This document shows, piece after piece, positions 44,176 to 55,469 of a DNA stretch of 64,000 bases. A program made the position numbers and the translations under genes. The stretch's first letter is position 1. Each line of letters begins with the position of its first letter. The notes beneath the pieces were generated by a model. The model did no database searches, had not been told where the DNA came from, and saw only the letters and a program-made list of their open reading frames with translations. The stretch is taken from positions 2,542,001 through 2,606,000 of the forward strand of contig NZ_CP117029.1 of NCBI RefSeq assembly GCF_028551255.1. Reading direction: 5' to 3'. This DNA comes from Vibrio tubiashii (GTDB lineage Bacteria; Pseudomonadota; Gammaproteobacteria; Enterobacterales; Vibrionaceae).

Positions 44176-47100
44176 TTACGCTTCGTTCGCTTTCACTTTT
44201 GCGTGTAGCTCTTGAACCGATGCTACAGATGCACACGCGTCAGCAGTATGAGCCATAGAAGCTGCAAATGCTGCATTTAACGTTGTGGTGTAGTTCACTT
44301 TCTCTGCTAGTGCGCCACGGCGAAGTACTTTTGAGTCTTCAATCGCTTGACGACCTGCCGCCGTGTTAACGATGTAGGTGTACTCATTGTTCTTGATACG
44401 GTCAAGAATGTGCGGACGACCTTCGTGTACCTTGTTAACTAGACGTGGGTTGATACCCGCTTCACCTAGAATAACCGCTGTACCGTGAGTCGCATCCAGC
44501 TGGTAACCAAGCTTAGACAGCTTAGACGCTAGGTCTACAACACGCTCTTTATCGCCTTCACGAACAGACAGTAGCGCGCGGCCACCTTCTGGGTATACCT
44601 TGCCACAACCTAGCTCTGCTTTTGCGTAAGCTTCTGCGAATGTTGCACCGACACCCATTACTTCACCTGTTGAGCGCATTTCTGGGCCTAACAGAGGGTC
44701 AACACCTGGGAACTTGTTGAACGGTAGCACCACTTCTTTTACAGAGTAGTATGGTGGGATGATTTCTTTAGTGAAGCCTTGAGTTTCTAGAGATTGGCCC
44801 GCCATAACACGTGCCGCAATCTTAGCGATTGGTGCGCCTGTTGCTTTCGATACGAACGGTACAGTACGCGCTGCACGAGGATTCACCTCGATTAGGTATA
44901 CTTTGTTGTTCTTAACCGCAAACTGCGTGTTCATCAGACCACGAACACCCAACTCGAACGCTAGCTTTTCAACTTGCTCACGCATTACGTCTTGGATTTC
45001 TTGGCTTAGCGTGTATGCAGGAAGAGAACATGCTGAGTCACCTGAGTGAACACCTGCTTGCTCGATGTGCTCCATGATACCGCCAATCACTACGCGCTCA
45101 CCGTCACAGATAGCATCGATATCCACTTCAACAGCGTCGTCTAGGAAACTATCAAGAAGAACTGGAGATTCGTTCGATACGCTGACTGCTTCGTTGAAGT
45201 AGCGACGTAGATCTTGCTCGTCGTATACGATTTCCATCGCACGACCACCCAGTACGTATGAAGGACGTACAACTAATGGGTAACCAATTTCACGCGCTTT
45301 CTCTACCGCTTGTTCCATTGTTGTTACCGTCGCGTTCTCTGGCTGTAAAAGACCTAAACGGTCAACAGCAACTTGGAAGCGCTCACGGTCTTCTGCACGG
45401 TCGATAGCATCTGGGCTAGTACCGATGATAGGCACGCCTGCTGCTTCAAGTGCGCGAGCCAGTTTCAGTGGCGTTTGACCACCGTACTGAACGATAACGC
45501 CTTTTGGTTTCTCAACGCGAGCGATTGCTAGTACGTCTTCCAGTGTTACTGGTTCGAAGTACAGACGGTCAGAAGTATCATAGTCTGTTGAAACTGTCTC
45601 AGGGTTACAGTTAACCATGATGGTTTCGTAGCCATCTTCACGTAGTGCAAGTGATGCGTGTACACAACAGTAGTCGAATTCAATACCTTGGCCGATACGG
45701 TTAGGACCACCGCCAAGAATCATGATCTTCTCTTTGTCCGTTGGGTTCGCTTCACACTCGTCATCGTAAGATGAGTACATGTAAGCGGTATCAGAAGAGA
45801 ACTCAGCCGCACAGGTATCTACACGCTTGTAAACTGGGTGGATATCGTACTGGTCACGTAGGCGACGGATTTCGCTTTCAGACACACCTAGAATCTTAGA
45901 TAGGCGAGCATCTGCGAAACCTTTACGCTTCAGTTTTTGTAGTTCTTCTTTGTTCAGACCAGCAAAGCCTTTTGCTTTAAGCTCTTGCTCAAGCTTCACT
46001 AGGTCTTCGATTTGAACTAGGAACCAACGGTCGATTTGCGTTAGGTTGAATACACCATCAACAGACATACCTGCACGGAATGCGTCAGCGATGTACCAAA
46101 TACGCTCAGCGCCCGCTTCTTTTAGTTCGTGACGAATAGTAGTTAGAGCATCTGGCGCATCTAGGTCAACCATTTCATCAAAGCCAGTCGCGCCAACTTC
46201 TAGGCCGCGAAGTGCTTTTTGTAGCGATTCTTGTTGGTTACGACCAATTGCCATAACCTCACCTACTGACTTCATCTGAGTCGTTAGACGGTCGTTAGCG
46301 CCAGCAAATTTCTCGAAGTTAAAGCGAGGAATCTTAGTCACTACGTAGTCGATAGTAGGTTCGAATGATGCAGGAGTTGCACCACCCGTGATATCGTTTT
46401 GTAGCTCATCAAGCGTAAAGCCAACAGCCAGTTTCGCTGCAATCTTAGCGATTGGGAAACCTGTCGCTTTAGATGCTAGTGCAGAAGAGCGAGATACACG
46501 AGGGTTCATCTCGATGATAACCATACGGCCATCTTTCGGGTTGATACCAAACTGTACGTTTGAACCACCTGTTTCTACACCGATCTCACGTAGTACCGCT
46601 AGAGAGGCATTACGCATCAACTGGTACTCTTTATCCGTTAGAGTCTGAGCTGGCGCTACTGTGATTGAGTCACCTGTGTGGATACCCATTGGGTCGAAGT
46701 TTTCAATCGCACATACGATGATACAGTTGTCCGCTTTGTCGCGAACCACTTCCATCTCGTACTCTTTCCAACCGATGAGTGATTCATCGATTAAAAGCTC
46801 GTTAGTTGGCGAAAGGTCTAGACCGCGACGACAAATCTCTTCGAACTCTTCTTTGTTATAAGCGATACCACCACCGGTACCACCCATAGTAAATGAAGGA
46901 CGAATGATACAAGGGAAGCCAACCATCTCTAGGACGCCGTAAGCTTCTTCCATTGTTTTCGCCGTATCGGCACGTGGACACTCAAGGCCGATAGACTTCA
47001 TCGCTTTATCGAAGCGAGAACGGTCTTCTGCTTTATCGATAGCATCAGCCGTTGCACCAATCATCTCTACGCCGAACTCTTCAAGTACGCCGTGCTTTTC

Positions 47101-47406
47101 TAGGTCTAGAGCACAGTTAAGCGCAGTCTGACCACCCATAGTTGGTAAAACCGCATCTGGGCGCTCTTTCTCGATGATCTTGCGAACCACTTCCCACTGG
47201 ATTGGTTCAATGTAAGTTGCATCCGCCATGTCTGGGTCAGTCATGATGGTTGCAGGGTTAGAGTTTACAAGGATAACTCGGTAACCCTCTTCACGCAGTG
47301 CTTTACATGCTTGAGCACCAGAGTAGTCAAACTCACATGCCTGACCGATAACAATCGGGCCTGCACCTAGAATTAGAATACTTTTTAAGTCAGTACGTTT
47401 TGGCAT
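44176..47406 (-). CDS. carB: Carbamoyl-phosphate synthase, large subunit
   Basis: A 1,076-residue enzyme making carbamoyl phosphate for arginine and pyrimidine synthesis. It shows the internal duplication of ATP-grasp synthetase halves (first half begins [25 protein letters not shown]; second near [25 protein letters not shown]), with ATP loops such as [12 protein letters not shown] and [15 protein letters not shown]. The C-terminal ~140 residues form the allosteric MGS-like domain. It follows carA by 16 bases with GGAG ahead of its ATG. Confidence 0.98.
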   Translation of the reverse strand: MPKRTDLKSILILGAGPIVIGQACEFDYSGAQACKALREEGYRVILVNSNPATIMTDPDMADATYIEPIQWEVVRKIIEKERPDAVLPTMGGQTALNCALDLEKHGVLEEFGVEMIGATADAIDKAEDRSRFDKAMKSIGLECPRADTAKTMEEAYGVLEMVGFPCIIRPSFTMGGTGGGIAYNKEEFEEICRRGLDLSPTNELLIDESLIGWKEYEMEVVRDKADNCIIVCAIENFDPMGIHTGDSITVAPAQTLTDKEYQLMRNASLAVLREIGVETGGSNVQFGINPKDGRMVIIEMNPRVSRSSALASKATGFPIAKIAAKLAVGFTLDELQNDITGGATPASFEPTIDYVVTKIPRFNFEKFAGANDRLTTQMKSVGEVMAIGRNQQESLQKALRGLEVGATGFDEMVDLDAPDALTTIRHELKEAGAERIWYIADAFRAGMSVDGVFNLTQIDRWFLVQIEDLVKLEQELKAKGFAGLNKEELQKLKRKGFADARLSKILGVSESEIRRLRDQYDIHPVYKRVDTCAAEFSSDTAYMYSSYDDECEANPTDKEKIMILGGGPNRIGQGIEFDYCCVHASLALREDGYETIMVNCNPETVSTDYDTSDRLYFEPVTLEDVLAIARVEKPKGVIVQYGGQTPLKLARALEAAGVPIIGTSPDAIDRAEDRERFQVAVDRLGLLQPENATVTTMEQAVEKAREIGYPLVVRPSYVLGGRAMEIVYDEQDLRRYFNEAVSVSNESPVLLDSFLDDAVEVDIDAICDGERVVIGGIMEHIEQAGVHSGDSACSLPAYTLSQEIQDVMREQVEKLAFELGVRGLMNTQFAVKNNKVYLIEVNPRAARTVPFVSKATGAPIAKIAARVMAGQSLETQGFTKEIIPPYYSVKEVVLPFNKFPGVDPLLGPEMRSTGEVMGVGATFAEAYAKAELGCGKVYPEGGRALLSVREGDKERVVDLASKLSKLGYQLDATHGTAVILGEAGINPRLVNKVHEGRPHILDRIKNNEYTYIVNTAAGRQAIEDSKVLRRGALAEKVNYTTTLNAAFAASMAHTADACASVASVQELHAKVKANEA

Positions 47407-47422
47407 TCTCTACTACTCCGAA

Positions 47423-48562
47423 TTAAGCGCTGTGTTGTTTAATGAGTTCGATAAAGTGGTCAAATAGCGGTGCCGCATCTTCTGGACCTGGGCTCGCCTC
47501 TGGGTGACCTTGGAAGCTAAACGCTGGCTTGTCTGTACGGTGAATACCTTGCAGTGAGCCATCAAATAGCGATACGTGAGTGGCACGTAGATTCTCAGGC
47601 AGTGTTGCTTCATCCGCAGCAAAACCGTGGTTCTGAGAAGTAATCATTACAACGTTACGGTCTAGGTCTTTAACTGGGTGGTTTGCACCGTGGTGACCAA
47701 ACTTCATCTTCACCGTTTGAGCGCCAGAAGCAAGCGCTAGGATTTGGTGACCAAGACAGATACCGAAAATTGGTAGGCCTTTTTCAAGGAATACTTTTGT
47801 CGCCTCAATCGCGTAAGTACATGGTTCTGGGTCACCCGGGCCGTTTGATAAGAACACACCGTCTGGGTTAAGAGCCAATACTTCTTCTGCTGAAGTTTCA
47901 GCAGGAACAACCGTTAGGCGGCAGCCGCGATCAACAAGCATACGCAGGATGTTGCGTTTTGCACCGAAGTCGTAGGCAACAACGTGATATGGCAGTTCGC
48001 TGTCGTCTTTCGCCTCAGGAAGTCCACCCTCAAGCGTCCACGAACCTTGTTTCCATTGATACGCTTCTTTTGTTGTAACTTCTTTCGCAAGGTCCATACC
48101 TTTTAGGCCAGGGAATTCTTTCGCTTTAGCTAGCGCTAGAGCCTCGTCTAGGTTGTTACCTGCTATGATACAACCGTTCTGTGCACCTTTCTCACGCAGA
48201 ATGCGCGTGAGCTTACGCGTATCGATATCAGCAATGCCGACGATGTTTTGCGATTTAAGGTAGTCTGAAAGGGATTGTTCGTTACGGAAGTTAGAAGCGA
48301 TAAGAGGAAGGTCGCGAATCACAAGGCCTTGTGCGTGGATTGAAGAGGATTCTTCATCTTCGGAATTGGTTCCGGTATTGCCAATGTGAGGGTAAGTAAG
48401 AGTAACAATTTGTTGAGAATAGGAAGGATCAGTGAGGATTTCTTGGTACCCCGTCATCGAGGTGTTAAAAACGACTTCACCGACAGCAGAACCATCTGCG
48501 CCAATGGATTCACCGTGAAATACTGTCCCATCTTCTAGGACTAGCAGTGCTGACTTGCTCAA
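47423..48562 (-). CDS. carA: Carbamoyl-phosphate synthase, small (glutaminase) subunit
   Basis: A 379-residue class I glutamine amidotransferase that feeds ammonia to CarB. The nucleophile elbow is [20 protein letters not shown], and the catalytic His-Glu pair is in [14 protein letters not shown]. The start is TTG ([19 protein letters not shown]), strongly supported by GGAGG five bases upstream and by the family N terminus. The leader contains a possible ArgR region. The dapB-carA-carB order matches E. coli. Confidence 0.97.
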   Translation of the reverse strand: MSKSALLVLEDGTVFHGESIGADGSAVGEVVFNTSMTGYQEILTDPSYSQQIVTLTYPHIGNTGTNSEDEESSSIHAQGLVIRDLPLIASNFRNEQSLSDYLKSQNIVGIADIDTRKLTRILREKGAQNGCIIAGNNLDEALALAKAKEFPGLKGMDLAKEVTTKEAYQWKQGSWTLEGGLPEAKDDSELPYHVVAYDFGAKRNILRMLVDRGCRLTVVPAETSAEEVLALNPDGVFLSNGPGDPEPCTYAIEATKVFLEKGLPIFGICLGHQILALASGAQTVKMKFGHHGANHPVKDLDRNVVMITSQNHGFAADEATLPENLRATHVSLFDGSLQGIHRTDKPAFSFQGHPEASPGPEDAAPLFDHFIELIKQHSA

Positions 48563-48960
48563 GACAACCTCCGGAATAAAAATGCATTTAAATTGATTTA
48601 ATTTGCAAATCTACCTTCCTGCAACACTCAAAAGTGCGTGTTTATGGAAATTAGACAAATTGGCGGTATTCTAATGATGGTTGTGATTTGTGTCAACAGA
48701 GTCGTGAAAATAAGTTAGACATTTAGGGCAGTTAAATCAAAAAAGGGTTTTAGATGGCTAAAAAACAAAGTTTAGTCAGAGCATTGGGAGGGTGAGATGA
48801 AAAATTTATGAATTGTGTCATTTTTCACTCATTACAGATCACAGTTTTGTTTTCACTTTTTGCGCAAACGTTGAACAAACTAAGTTAACCGGGATTTTTA
48901 AGAAGTTAAAACAAAAAATACATCAGAACAGCCAAAATAGGCACTAAAAATCCATATAAC
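48563..48960 (-). promoter_or_regulatory. carAB upstream regulatory region
   Basis: About 400 bases without a gene. Around 48796-48834 there are repeated TGAAT/ATTCA-like half-sites (TGAAAAATTTATGAATTG, then TTTTTCACTCATT) that loosely resemble tandem ArgR boxes, as expected for carAB. The rest is AT-rich. I cannot place a -10/-35 pair with confidence. Confidence 0.4.
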
Positions 48961-49005
48961 CAGCGTACTCCACCTGGTTTATTAAGCGAGCGTTACTGGC
49001 TAGAT

Positions 49006-49032
49006 ACAAAAAGCGCCGGGCAAGCCCAGCGC
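49006..49032 (-). terminator. Intrinsic terminator after dapB
   Basis: The stem GCGC-C-GGGC / GCCC-A-GCGC has one mismatch, and TTTTTG follows on the minus strand. It lies 12 bases past the dapB stop. Confidence 0.85.
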
Positions 49033-49044
49033 ATAATTATTGAT

Positions 49045-49884
<840 letters not shown>

Positions 49885-49961
49885 TTAGCCAATCCATTAA
49901 AACTAACAGTATTCACTACCGCTGGCTAGGGGGCTTTGATCGTTTAAGAAAATTTGATCGT

Positions 49962-50360
49962 TTAGGAAAACTCTTTAATCACGCGCTCTAGGATCGGGAC
50001 ATTGGCTTCAGGAAATGCATAGTTAGAGAGATCAGCGATCGCCGCCCACTCGCCTTGTTGCCCTTCTTTGCCATAAGGCTGACCTTCAAACTGTGTCACC
50101 GTCATAAAATCAAACTTCAACGACTTGTCAGGGTAGTCAAACTCAAGGTGTTCAAACAGCGCTTGCTCAGTCGTGATAATGCCAATCTCTTCTTCAAGTT
50201 CGCGAACCATGGCTTGCTCGATCGTTTCGCCCTGCTCGACCTTACCACCAGGAAACTCCCAAAAGCCGCCTTTATGTTTGTCATCAGAGCGCTTAGTAAT
50301 AAACACCTGAGATTTATCTTGATTGAAGATAATTCCGGCGACGATATGAATTCGTTTCAT
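49962..50360 (-). CDS. mutT: 8-oxo-dGTP diphosphatase
   Basis: A 132-residue Nudix hydrolase that removes mutagenic 8-oxo-dGTP. The Nudix box GGKVEQGETIEQAMVRELEEEIGI is complete (GX5EX7REUXEEXGU). The start MKRIHIVAGIIFNQDKSQVFITKR is the normal MutT N terminus. It lies downstream of secA, as in E. coli, but an ERIC-like element and a terminator-like hairpin separate the two. Confidence 0.95.
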   Translation of the reverse strand: MKRIHIVAGIIFNQDKSQVFITKRSDDKHKGGFWEFPGGKVEQGETIEQAMVRELEEEIGIITTEQALFEHLEFDYPDKSLKFDFMTVTQFEGQPYGKEGQQGEWAAIADLSNYAFPEANVPILERVIKEFS

Positions 50361-50436
50361 CAGACTTCCTATTTACTTTCCATTGTCATGCCCTACATTG
50401 CGGCTGACTATTTTTGAGATAACCATTAGATATAAA

Positions 50437-50457
50437 AAGAGCCGCCTAAGCGACTCT
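50437..50457 (-). terminator. Probable terminator after secA
   Basis: The stem AGAG-C-CGC / GCG-A-CTCT has one mismatch, and TTTTTATA follows on the minus strand. It lies between the ERIC-like element and mutT. Confidence 0.6.
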
Positions 50458-50478
50458 AATTTAGTTGTATAAGTTTGC

Positions 50479-50583
50479 ATGAAGCTAAGCTGTAACGCTA
50501 TGAATGCAAGGCGATGGCACGGAGCTTACGCCAGTAAGTGAGTACCATCAACGCAGCAGTCATGAGTTACAGCAACGATTCAT
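50479..50583. repeat. ERIC-like palindromic element between secA and mutT
   Basis: The core GGAGCTTACGCCAGTAAGTG (50521-50540) matches the ERIC consensus core at 17 of 20 bases. The flanks GCTGTAAC ... GTTACAGC form the outer palindrome arms. It lies about seven bases after the secA stop. Confidence 0.83.
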
Positions 50584-50589
50584 CAAACC

Positions 50590-53319
50590 TTATCCGATTT
50601 TGCCGTGACACTGCTTATACTTCTTACCGCTACCGCATGGGCAAGGCTCGTTACGACCAACTTTACGCTCTTCGCGAACCATAGGTTGGTGCGCGCCTTC
50701 GGCCTCTTCTCCACCATCTGCAAGCTGGCTTTGCGCTGATGCATGTTGCGCTTGGGCACGGCGAGCCGCCTCTTCAGCTTGAGCACGGCGCTGCTCTTCC
50801 ATGCGCTCTACTTCTTCTTGCTGCTGTACGCGAACTTTAGACAGAATAGTAATCACATCTGACTTCAACGCATCAAGTAGACCTTCAAACAGTTCAAACG
50901 ACTCGCGCTTGTACTCTTGTTTCGGGTTCTTCTGTGCGTAACCACGTAGGTGAATACCTTGGCGAAGGTGGTCCATTGCAGCTAGGTGCTCTTTCCAAAG
51001 CGTATCTAGCGTTTGTAGCATCACAGATTTCTCGAAGTTGCGCAGCACTTGCTCGCCAACCACTTCTTCTTTCTGTTTGTAAACAGTGATCGCTGTTTCG
51101 ATGATCTTCTCACGCAGTGCTTCTTCGTAAAGTTTGTCATCTTCTTCAAGCCACTGTTTCACCGGCGCATCAAGATCGAAGTCATTCTTCAAGCGCTCTT
51201 GGAGACCTTCCACATCCCACATGTCTTCTAGAGATTGCGGTGGAATGTATTCATCGATAACTGAAGTTAGAACATCTTGACGGTTCTGCTCGATCATCTC
51301 ACTGATGTCTTCAACTACCATCAATTCATCACGTAGCTCGTACACCACTTTACGTTGGTCGTTGGCAACATCATCGTATTCAAGTAGCTGTTTACGAATG
51401 TCGAAGTTACGACCTTCCACTTTACGTTGTGCTTTTTCGATTGAGCGAGACAGCATCTTAGATTCGATTGCCTCACCTTCATCCATACCGCTTTGAATCA
51501 AGCTTGCCATACGATCAGAGGTGAATATACGCAGTAGTGAGTCTTCCATCGATAGGTAGAAACGAGATGAACCCGCATCACCTTGACGACCAGAACGACC
51601 GCGTAGCTGGTTATCGATACGGCGAGATTCGTGACGCTCTGTACCAATAATGTGCAGACCGCCCGCTTCTAGCACTTGGTCATGGACCACTTTCCAGTCA
51701 GCTTTAATCTTGTCGATTTGTTCTTGAGTTGGGTTGTCTAGCTTCTCAACTTGAGCCTGCCAGCTACCACCCAACACGATATCGGTACCACGACCGGCCA
51801 TGTTGGTTGCAATCGTTACTGCGCCAGGTGTACCTGCTTCTGCAACGATCTCCGCTTCTTTCTCGTGGAACTTAGCATTAAGTACGTTGTGCTTAATCTT
51901 AGCTTTCTTCAGGGCATTAGAAAGAAGCTCAGATTTCTCGATAGACACGGTACCCACAAGAGATGGCTGGCCTTTAGCAACGCGATCTTTGATATCTTCG
52001 ATAATCGCATTGAACTTGTCCGCTTCGGTACGATAAACCACATCTGGCATATCGTTACGAATCATTGGTTTGTTGGTTGGGATAACAACCGTTTCCAATC
52101 CGTAGATAGACTGGAATTCGAACGCTTCTGTATCTGCCGTACCTGTCATACCTGACAGTTTTTCGTATAGACGGAAGAAGTTCTGGAAGGTAATCGATGC
52201 CAATGTTTGGTTTTCGTTTTGGATCTTAACGCCTTCTTTCGCTTCTACCGCTTGGTGAAGACCTTCAGACCAACGACGACCAGGCATAGTACGGCCCGTG
52301 TGTTCATCAACGATAACGACTTCGCCGTCTTCATTAACGATATAGTCTACGTTCTTTTCAAACAGTACATGGGCGCGAAGTGCTGCATTCACGTGATGCA
52401 GTAGGCTGATGTTGGCTGGAGAGTAAAGCGTATCGCCCTCTTCCATCAGACCATTTTTGATCATTAGCTCTTCAACAAACTCTTGACCAGTTTCTGTCAG
52501 GTGAACTTGCTTCGATTTTTCATCTACCGTGTAGTGACCATCACCGCGGTACTCTTCTGAGTCTTCCTGATCTTGCTTTTGCAGATGAGGAATCAAAGTA
52601 TTGATACGAATGTATAGCTCAGAGCTGTCTTCGGCAGGGCCAGAGATAATAAGCGGTGTACGCGCTTCATCGATAAGAATCGAGTCCACTTCATCGACTA
52701 CGGCGAAGAAACGTTCGCGTTGTACACGGTCTTCAGCGCGGAATGCCATGTTGTCACGTAGGTAGTCGAAACCAAATTCGTTGTTTGTACCGTAAAGAAT
52801 ATCCGCTAGGTAAGCTTCTTTTTTCTCTTGAGGAGGCATGTTCGGTACGTTTACACCAACAGACATACCTAAGAATTCGAATAGGGGGCGGTTGGTTTCC
52901 GCGTCACGCTTTGCTAGGTAGTCGTTGACGGTAACCACATGCACGCCTTTACCAGGCAGCGCATTGAGATAAGCAGGAAGTGTTGCAGTTAGCGTTTTAC
53001 CTTCACCTGTACGCATCTCTGCAATTTGACCAGCGTTCAGTACCATACCACCGATAAGCTGAACGTCGAAATGACGCATGCCGTAAACACGCTTAGACGC
53101 TTCACGCACTGTCGCAAACGCTTCTGGTAGTAGTTTATCTAGAGTTTCACCCTGTTCTAAACGCTGACGGAACTCAACAGTTTTCGCTTTTAGCTCTTCA
53201 TCTGAAAGTGCTTCAAATGTTGGTTCGTAGTTATTAATCTCTTTTACAATCTTTCTCAGACGGCGCAGTGTTCGGTCATTGCGACTACCAATCACTTTTG
53301 TCAGTAGCTTAGTTATCAT
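50590..53319 (-). CDS. secA: Preprotein translocase ATPase SecA
   Basis: A 909-residue motor of Sec export. Walker A is [22 protein letters not shown], followed by [22 protein letters not shown] and the [14 protein letters not shown] motif of the second nucleotide fold. The C-terminal linker is Gln/Glu/Arg/Ala-rich and ends in the SecB-binding zinc motif [15 protein letters not shown]. coli secA is preceded by secM; here no secM is seen. A 16-bp palindrome and a large nested repeat lie upstream instead. Confidence 0.98.
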   Translation of the reverse strand: MITKLLTKVIGSRNDRTLRRLRKIVKEINNYEPTFEALSDEELKAKTVEFRQRLEQGETLDKLLPEAFATVREASKRVYGMRHFDVQLIGGMVLNAGQIAEMRTGEGKTLTATLPAYLNALPGKGVHVVTVNDYLAKRDAETNRPLFEFLGMSVGVNVPNMPPQEKKEAYLADILYGTNNEFGFDYLRDNMAFRAEDRVQRERFFAVVDEVDSILIDEARTPLIISGPAEDSSELYIRINTLIPHLQKQDQEDSEEYRGDGHYTVDEKSKQVHLTETGQEFVEELMIKNGLMEEGDTLYSPANISLLHHVNAALRAHVLFEKNVDYIVNEDGEVVIVDEHTGRTMPGRRWSEGLHQAVEAKEGVKIQNENQTLASITFQNFFRLYEKLSGMTGTADTEAFEFQSIYGLETVVIPTNKPMIRNDMPDVVYRTEADKFNAIIEDIKDRVAKGQPSLVGTVSIEKSELLSNALKKAKIKHNVLNAKFHEKEAEIVAEAGTPGAVTIATNMAGRGTDIVLGGSWQAQVEKLDNPTQEQIDKIKADWKVVHDQVLEAGGLHIIGTERHESRRIDNQLRGRSGRQGDAGSSRFYLSMEDSLLRIFTSDRMASLIQSGMDEGEAIESKMLSRSIEKAQRKVEGRNFDIRKQLLEYDDVANDQRKVVYELRDELMVVEDISEMIEQNRQDVLTSVIDEYIPPQSLEDMWDVEGLQERLKNDFDLDAPVKQWLEEDDKLYEEALREKIIETAITVYKQKEEVVGEQVLRNFEKSVMLQTLDTLWKEHLAAMDHLRQGIHLRGYAQKNPKQEYKRESFELFEGLLDALKSDVITILSKVRVQQQEEVERMEEQRRAQAEEAARRAQAQHASAQSQLADGGEEAEGAHQPMVREERKVGRNEPCPCGSGKKYKQCHGKIG

Positions 53320-53342
53320 TTGCTATGAATCTCTCTTTATCC

Positions 53343-53358
53343 AGATCGGGCCCGATCT
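53343..53358 (-). promoter_or_regulatory. 16-bp perfect palindrome in the secA leader
   Basis: AGATCGGGCCCGATCT is fully self-complementary and lies 24 bases upstream of the secA start. In RNA it can form a 6-bp stem with loop GGCC or act as a DNA operator. Confidence 0.55.
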
Positions 53359-53395
53359 ACTTTTAATGCCTTCAGTCTCTAACAGTTTTGAACAT

Positions 53396-53660
53396 AGGGC
53401 GAACTTACCTTTCGAGGTAAAATTTTGTTCGAGCTAAAAACGTTTTAGTCGCGGCGCAAGAAACGCAGTTTAGTACTCTAAATTAGTTTTTTGCAACAAA
53501 GAATAAAACGCTTTTAGCCGAACCCTTTGGGCAGTGTTTGTAACTTCATTCTGCTACGTTATCGCTTGCTTATGTAGGCTAGCTACTATGCGCAAGCTCT
53601 GCCTTGCATAATAAAGTTACAAACTACTGCAAAAATCATCTCGAAAGGTAAGTTCGCCCT
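53396..53660. repeat. Nested palindromic element with 21-bp perfect terminal inverted repeats
   Basis: A 265-bp element. Its ends (53396-53416, from AGGGCGAACTT to TTTCGAG, and 53640-53660) are perfect inverted repeats of 21 bp. Inside are two further imperfect palindromes: one around TTCGAGCTAAAAACG ... CTTTTAGCCGAA (53429-53522), and one from GTTTGTAACTTCATT to AATAAAGTTACAAAC (53536-53623) whose centre CTTGCTTATGTAG ... CTACTATGCGCAAG resembles ERIC cores. It contains no open frame of note. Confidence 0.85.
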
Positions 53661-53904
53661 GCAATACTGAGATAAATCACTTTCCTCAGATATTGTGATG
53701 ACAACTATAGATTTCAAGGCTTATATCACTATAAGTGGCGCATAGTTTATGAAATTTTGCCTCTTACAACCAATAACAAGGTGATTTGTTTGAAGCATTC
53801 TTTATTTTTTCTCGTTATATGATGGAAGTTTATTCGCATTAAGCTCTATCTTCGCTCTAGAGCATTGACTAAAATAGAGTTGTCGATTTGATTAGAGGCT
53901 CAAC
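53661..53904 (+). promoter_or_regulatory. dciA upstream region
   Basis: About 245 AT-rich bases between the nested repeat and dciA. A TTGACT at 53867 and an AGAGG ribosome site six bases before the dciA ATG are seen. No clear -10 follows at 17 bases. Confidence 0.35.
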
Positions 53905-54363
53905 ATGAGAGATCACCGCCCGACGTTAGGGGATGAGATAATTGGGGATTCACGACTATCTCAATTGCAACAACATGCCAAAGAGATCATGTTGATCAAC
54001 AAAGAATTAAAATCGATCCTACCAAGAGGTACGGAAGATCATTGCCGGGTGGCAAATATTCGCGATAACCAATTGATCCTCGAAGTGGCAAGTGCCGGGA
54101 TCAAGATGAAAATTGATTACGAGCGATTAAGTATCTTGAATCAGCTAAGATCAAAAGGGTTTGCTCGCTTGATTGCGGTAAGCGTTCAGATCAACCCTGA
54201 ACTGTATCGAAGTAAGAATCGCAGTGAAGATAAAGCAAAACCTCGTGACCCAATATCCGGTACCGCAGCGCAGTATTTAGAAATGATCGCAACAGGCGCC
54301 TCGCCTAAAGTCAAAGCGAGATTAGAGAGCTTGGCAAAACTGGCTAAAAAAGATCAAGATTAG
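53905..54363 (+). CDS. dciA: DciA-like DUF721 protein, putative DnaB helicase loader
   Basis: A 152-residue protein with an N-terminal KH-like DUF721 domain (LQQHAKEIMLINKELKSILP, HCRVANIRDNQLILEVASAG, RLSILNQLRSKGFARLIAVSVQI). A positively charged, flexible C-terminal tail follows. DciA proteins are the ancestral replicative-helicase loaders in bacteria lacking DnaC, including vibrios. The place between secA and lpxC corresponds to that of secM/yacA in E. coli, and E. coli lacks a dciA gene. The assignment is by fold pattern and context. Confidence 0.82.
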   Translation: MRDHRPTLGDEIIGDSRLSQLQQHAKEIMLINKELKSILPRGTEDHCRVANIRDNQLILEVASAGIKMKIDYERLSILNQLRSKGFARLIAVSVQINPELYRSKNRSEDKAKPRDPISGTAAQYLEMIATGASPKVKARLESLAKLAKKDQD

Positions 54364-54415
54364 CCGAGACAGGCAAGCAAAGCCTAAAGCTTATTTTGGA
54401 AAGGCCAGAAAACAA

Positions 54416-54440
54416 AAAAGCCAGACTTTCGTCTGGCTTT
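54416..54440. terminator. Bidirectional terminator between dciA and lpxC
   Basis: A stem AAAGCCAGAC / GTCTGGCTTT with loop TTTC is flanked by A and T tracts. It ends two converging transcripts, including the dcw operon tail. Confidence 0.9.
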
Positions 54441-54454
54441 CTTAATCAATCTTG

Positions 54455-55372
54455 TTATGCCATAACCATGTTTGGTTCTGCAAATGCAACTGGAGAGGTT
54501 GCTTCTTCTTCGAAGGTTACCCATTCCCATGCTTCTTGGTCTGCAAGCACTGAACGAAGTAGTTGGTTGTTCAAACCGTGACCTGATTTAAACGCACGGA
54601 ATTCACCAATAATTGGGTGACCACACATATAAAGGTCACCGATAGCATCCAACACTTTGTGAGTAACAAACTCATTGTCAAAGCGCAGACCTTCTTCGTT
54701 AAGAATGCGGTATTCATCCAGTACGATTGCACAATCGAAGCTACCACCTAGACATAGGTTTTGTGACTGTAAGTACTCAATATCGCGCATGAAACCAAAA
54801 GTACGTGCACGAGAGATGTCTTTAACAAAGCCTTGCGATGAGAAATCAAACAGTAGGTGCTGTTCATCAGATTCAATAGCTGGGTGGTTGAACTCAATTT
54901 CGAAATCCATACGGAAACCGTTGAATGGCACAAACTCTGCCCACTTATCGTCATCTTCAAAGCGCACTGGCTTTTTGATTCGAATAAAGCGTTTCGGTGC
55001 ATTTTGCTCTTCGATGCCTGCTTGTTGGAGCAAGAATACGAACGGGCTAGCACTGCCATCCATAATTGGAATTTCTGGTGCATCAACTTCTACGACGATG
55101 TTATCGATACCCATTCCCGCTAGAGCTGCATTTAAGTGCTCAACAGTAGAGATACGTACACCTTCGTCGTTAACCAGTGCTGTACATAGCATTGTATCGC
55201 GTACAGACTCAGGGTCCGCAGGAAAATCAACTGGAGGATTCACATCGGTACGGCGATAAACGATGCCAGTATTTGCAGCAGCAGGGCGCAGAGTAAGCGT
55301 GACTTTACGACCAGAGTGGAGACCCACACCAGTTGTTTTCACTATTTCTTTCAGAGTACGTTGTCTGATCAT
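54455..55372 (-). CDS. lpxC: UDP-3-O-acyl-N-acetylglucosamine deacetylase
   Basis: A 305-residue zinc amidase that performs the first committed step of lipid A synthesis. Motifs include [22 protein letters not shown], the zinc His in [10 protein letters not shown], and the [11 protein letters not shown] segment with zinc Asp and His. The gene is the last of the dcw block, downstream of ftsZ. It starts at ATG with GAGG eight bases ahead. Its own terminator follows. Confidence 0.97.
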   Translation of the reverse strand: MIRQRTLKEIVKTTGVGLHSGRKVTLTLRPAAANTGIVYRRTDVNPPVDFPADPESVRDTMLCTALVNDEGVRISTVEHLNAALAGMGIDNIVVEVDAPEIPIMDGSASPFVFLLQQAGIEEQNAPKRFIRIKKPVRFEDDDKWAEFVPFNGFRMDFEIEFNHPAIESDEQHLLFDFSSQGFVKDISRARTFGFMRDIEYLQSQNLCLGGSFDCAIVLDEYRILNEEGLRFDNEFVTHKVLDAIGDLYMCGHPIIGEFRAFKSGHGLNNQLLRSVLADQEAWEWVTFEEEATSPVAFAEPNMVMA

Positions 55373-55469
55373 CTACTTTGCCTCAGTAAAAATGCTACAA
55401 ATCACGGTCAATTGCGACATTGACCGTGCATGCTACCACAAAATTGAACAGTGTCAAATTGTAGTTTTT

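Noticed and set aside
54675..55259. 194-codon frame opposite lpxC
   Set aside because: Antisense shadow of a well-conserved enzyme, no ribosome site.
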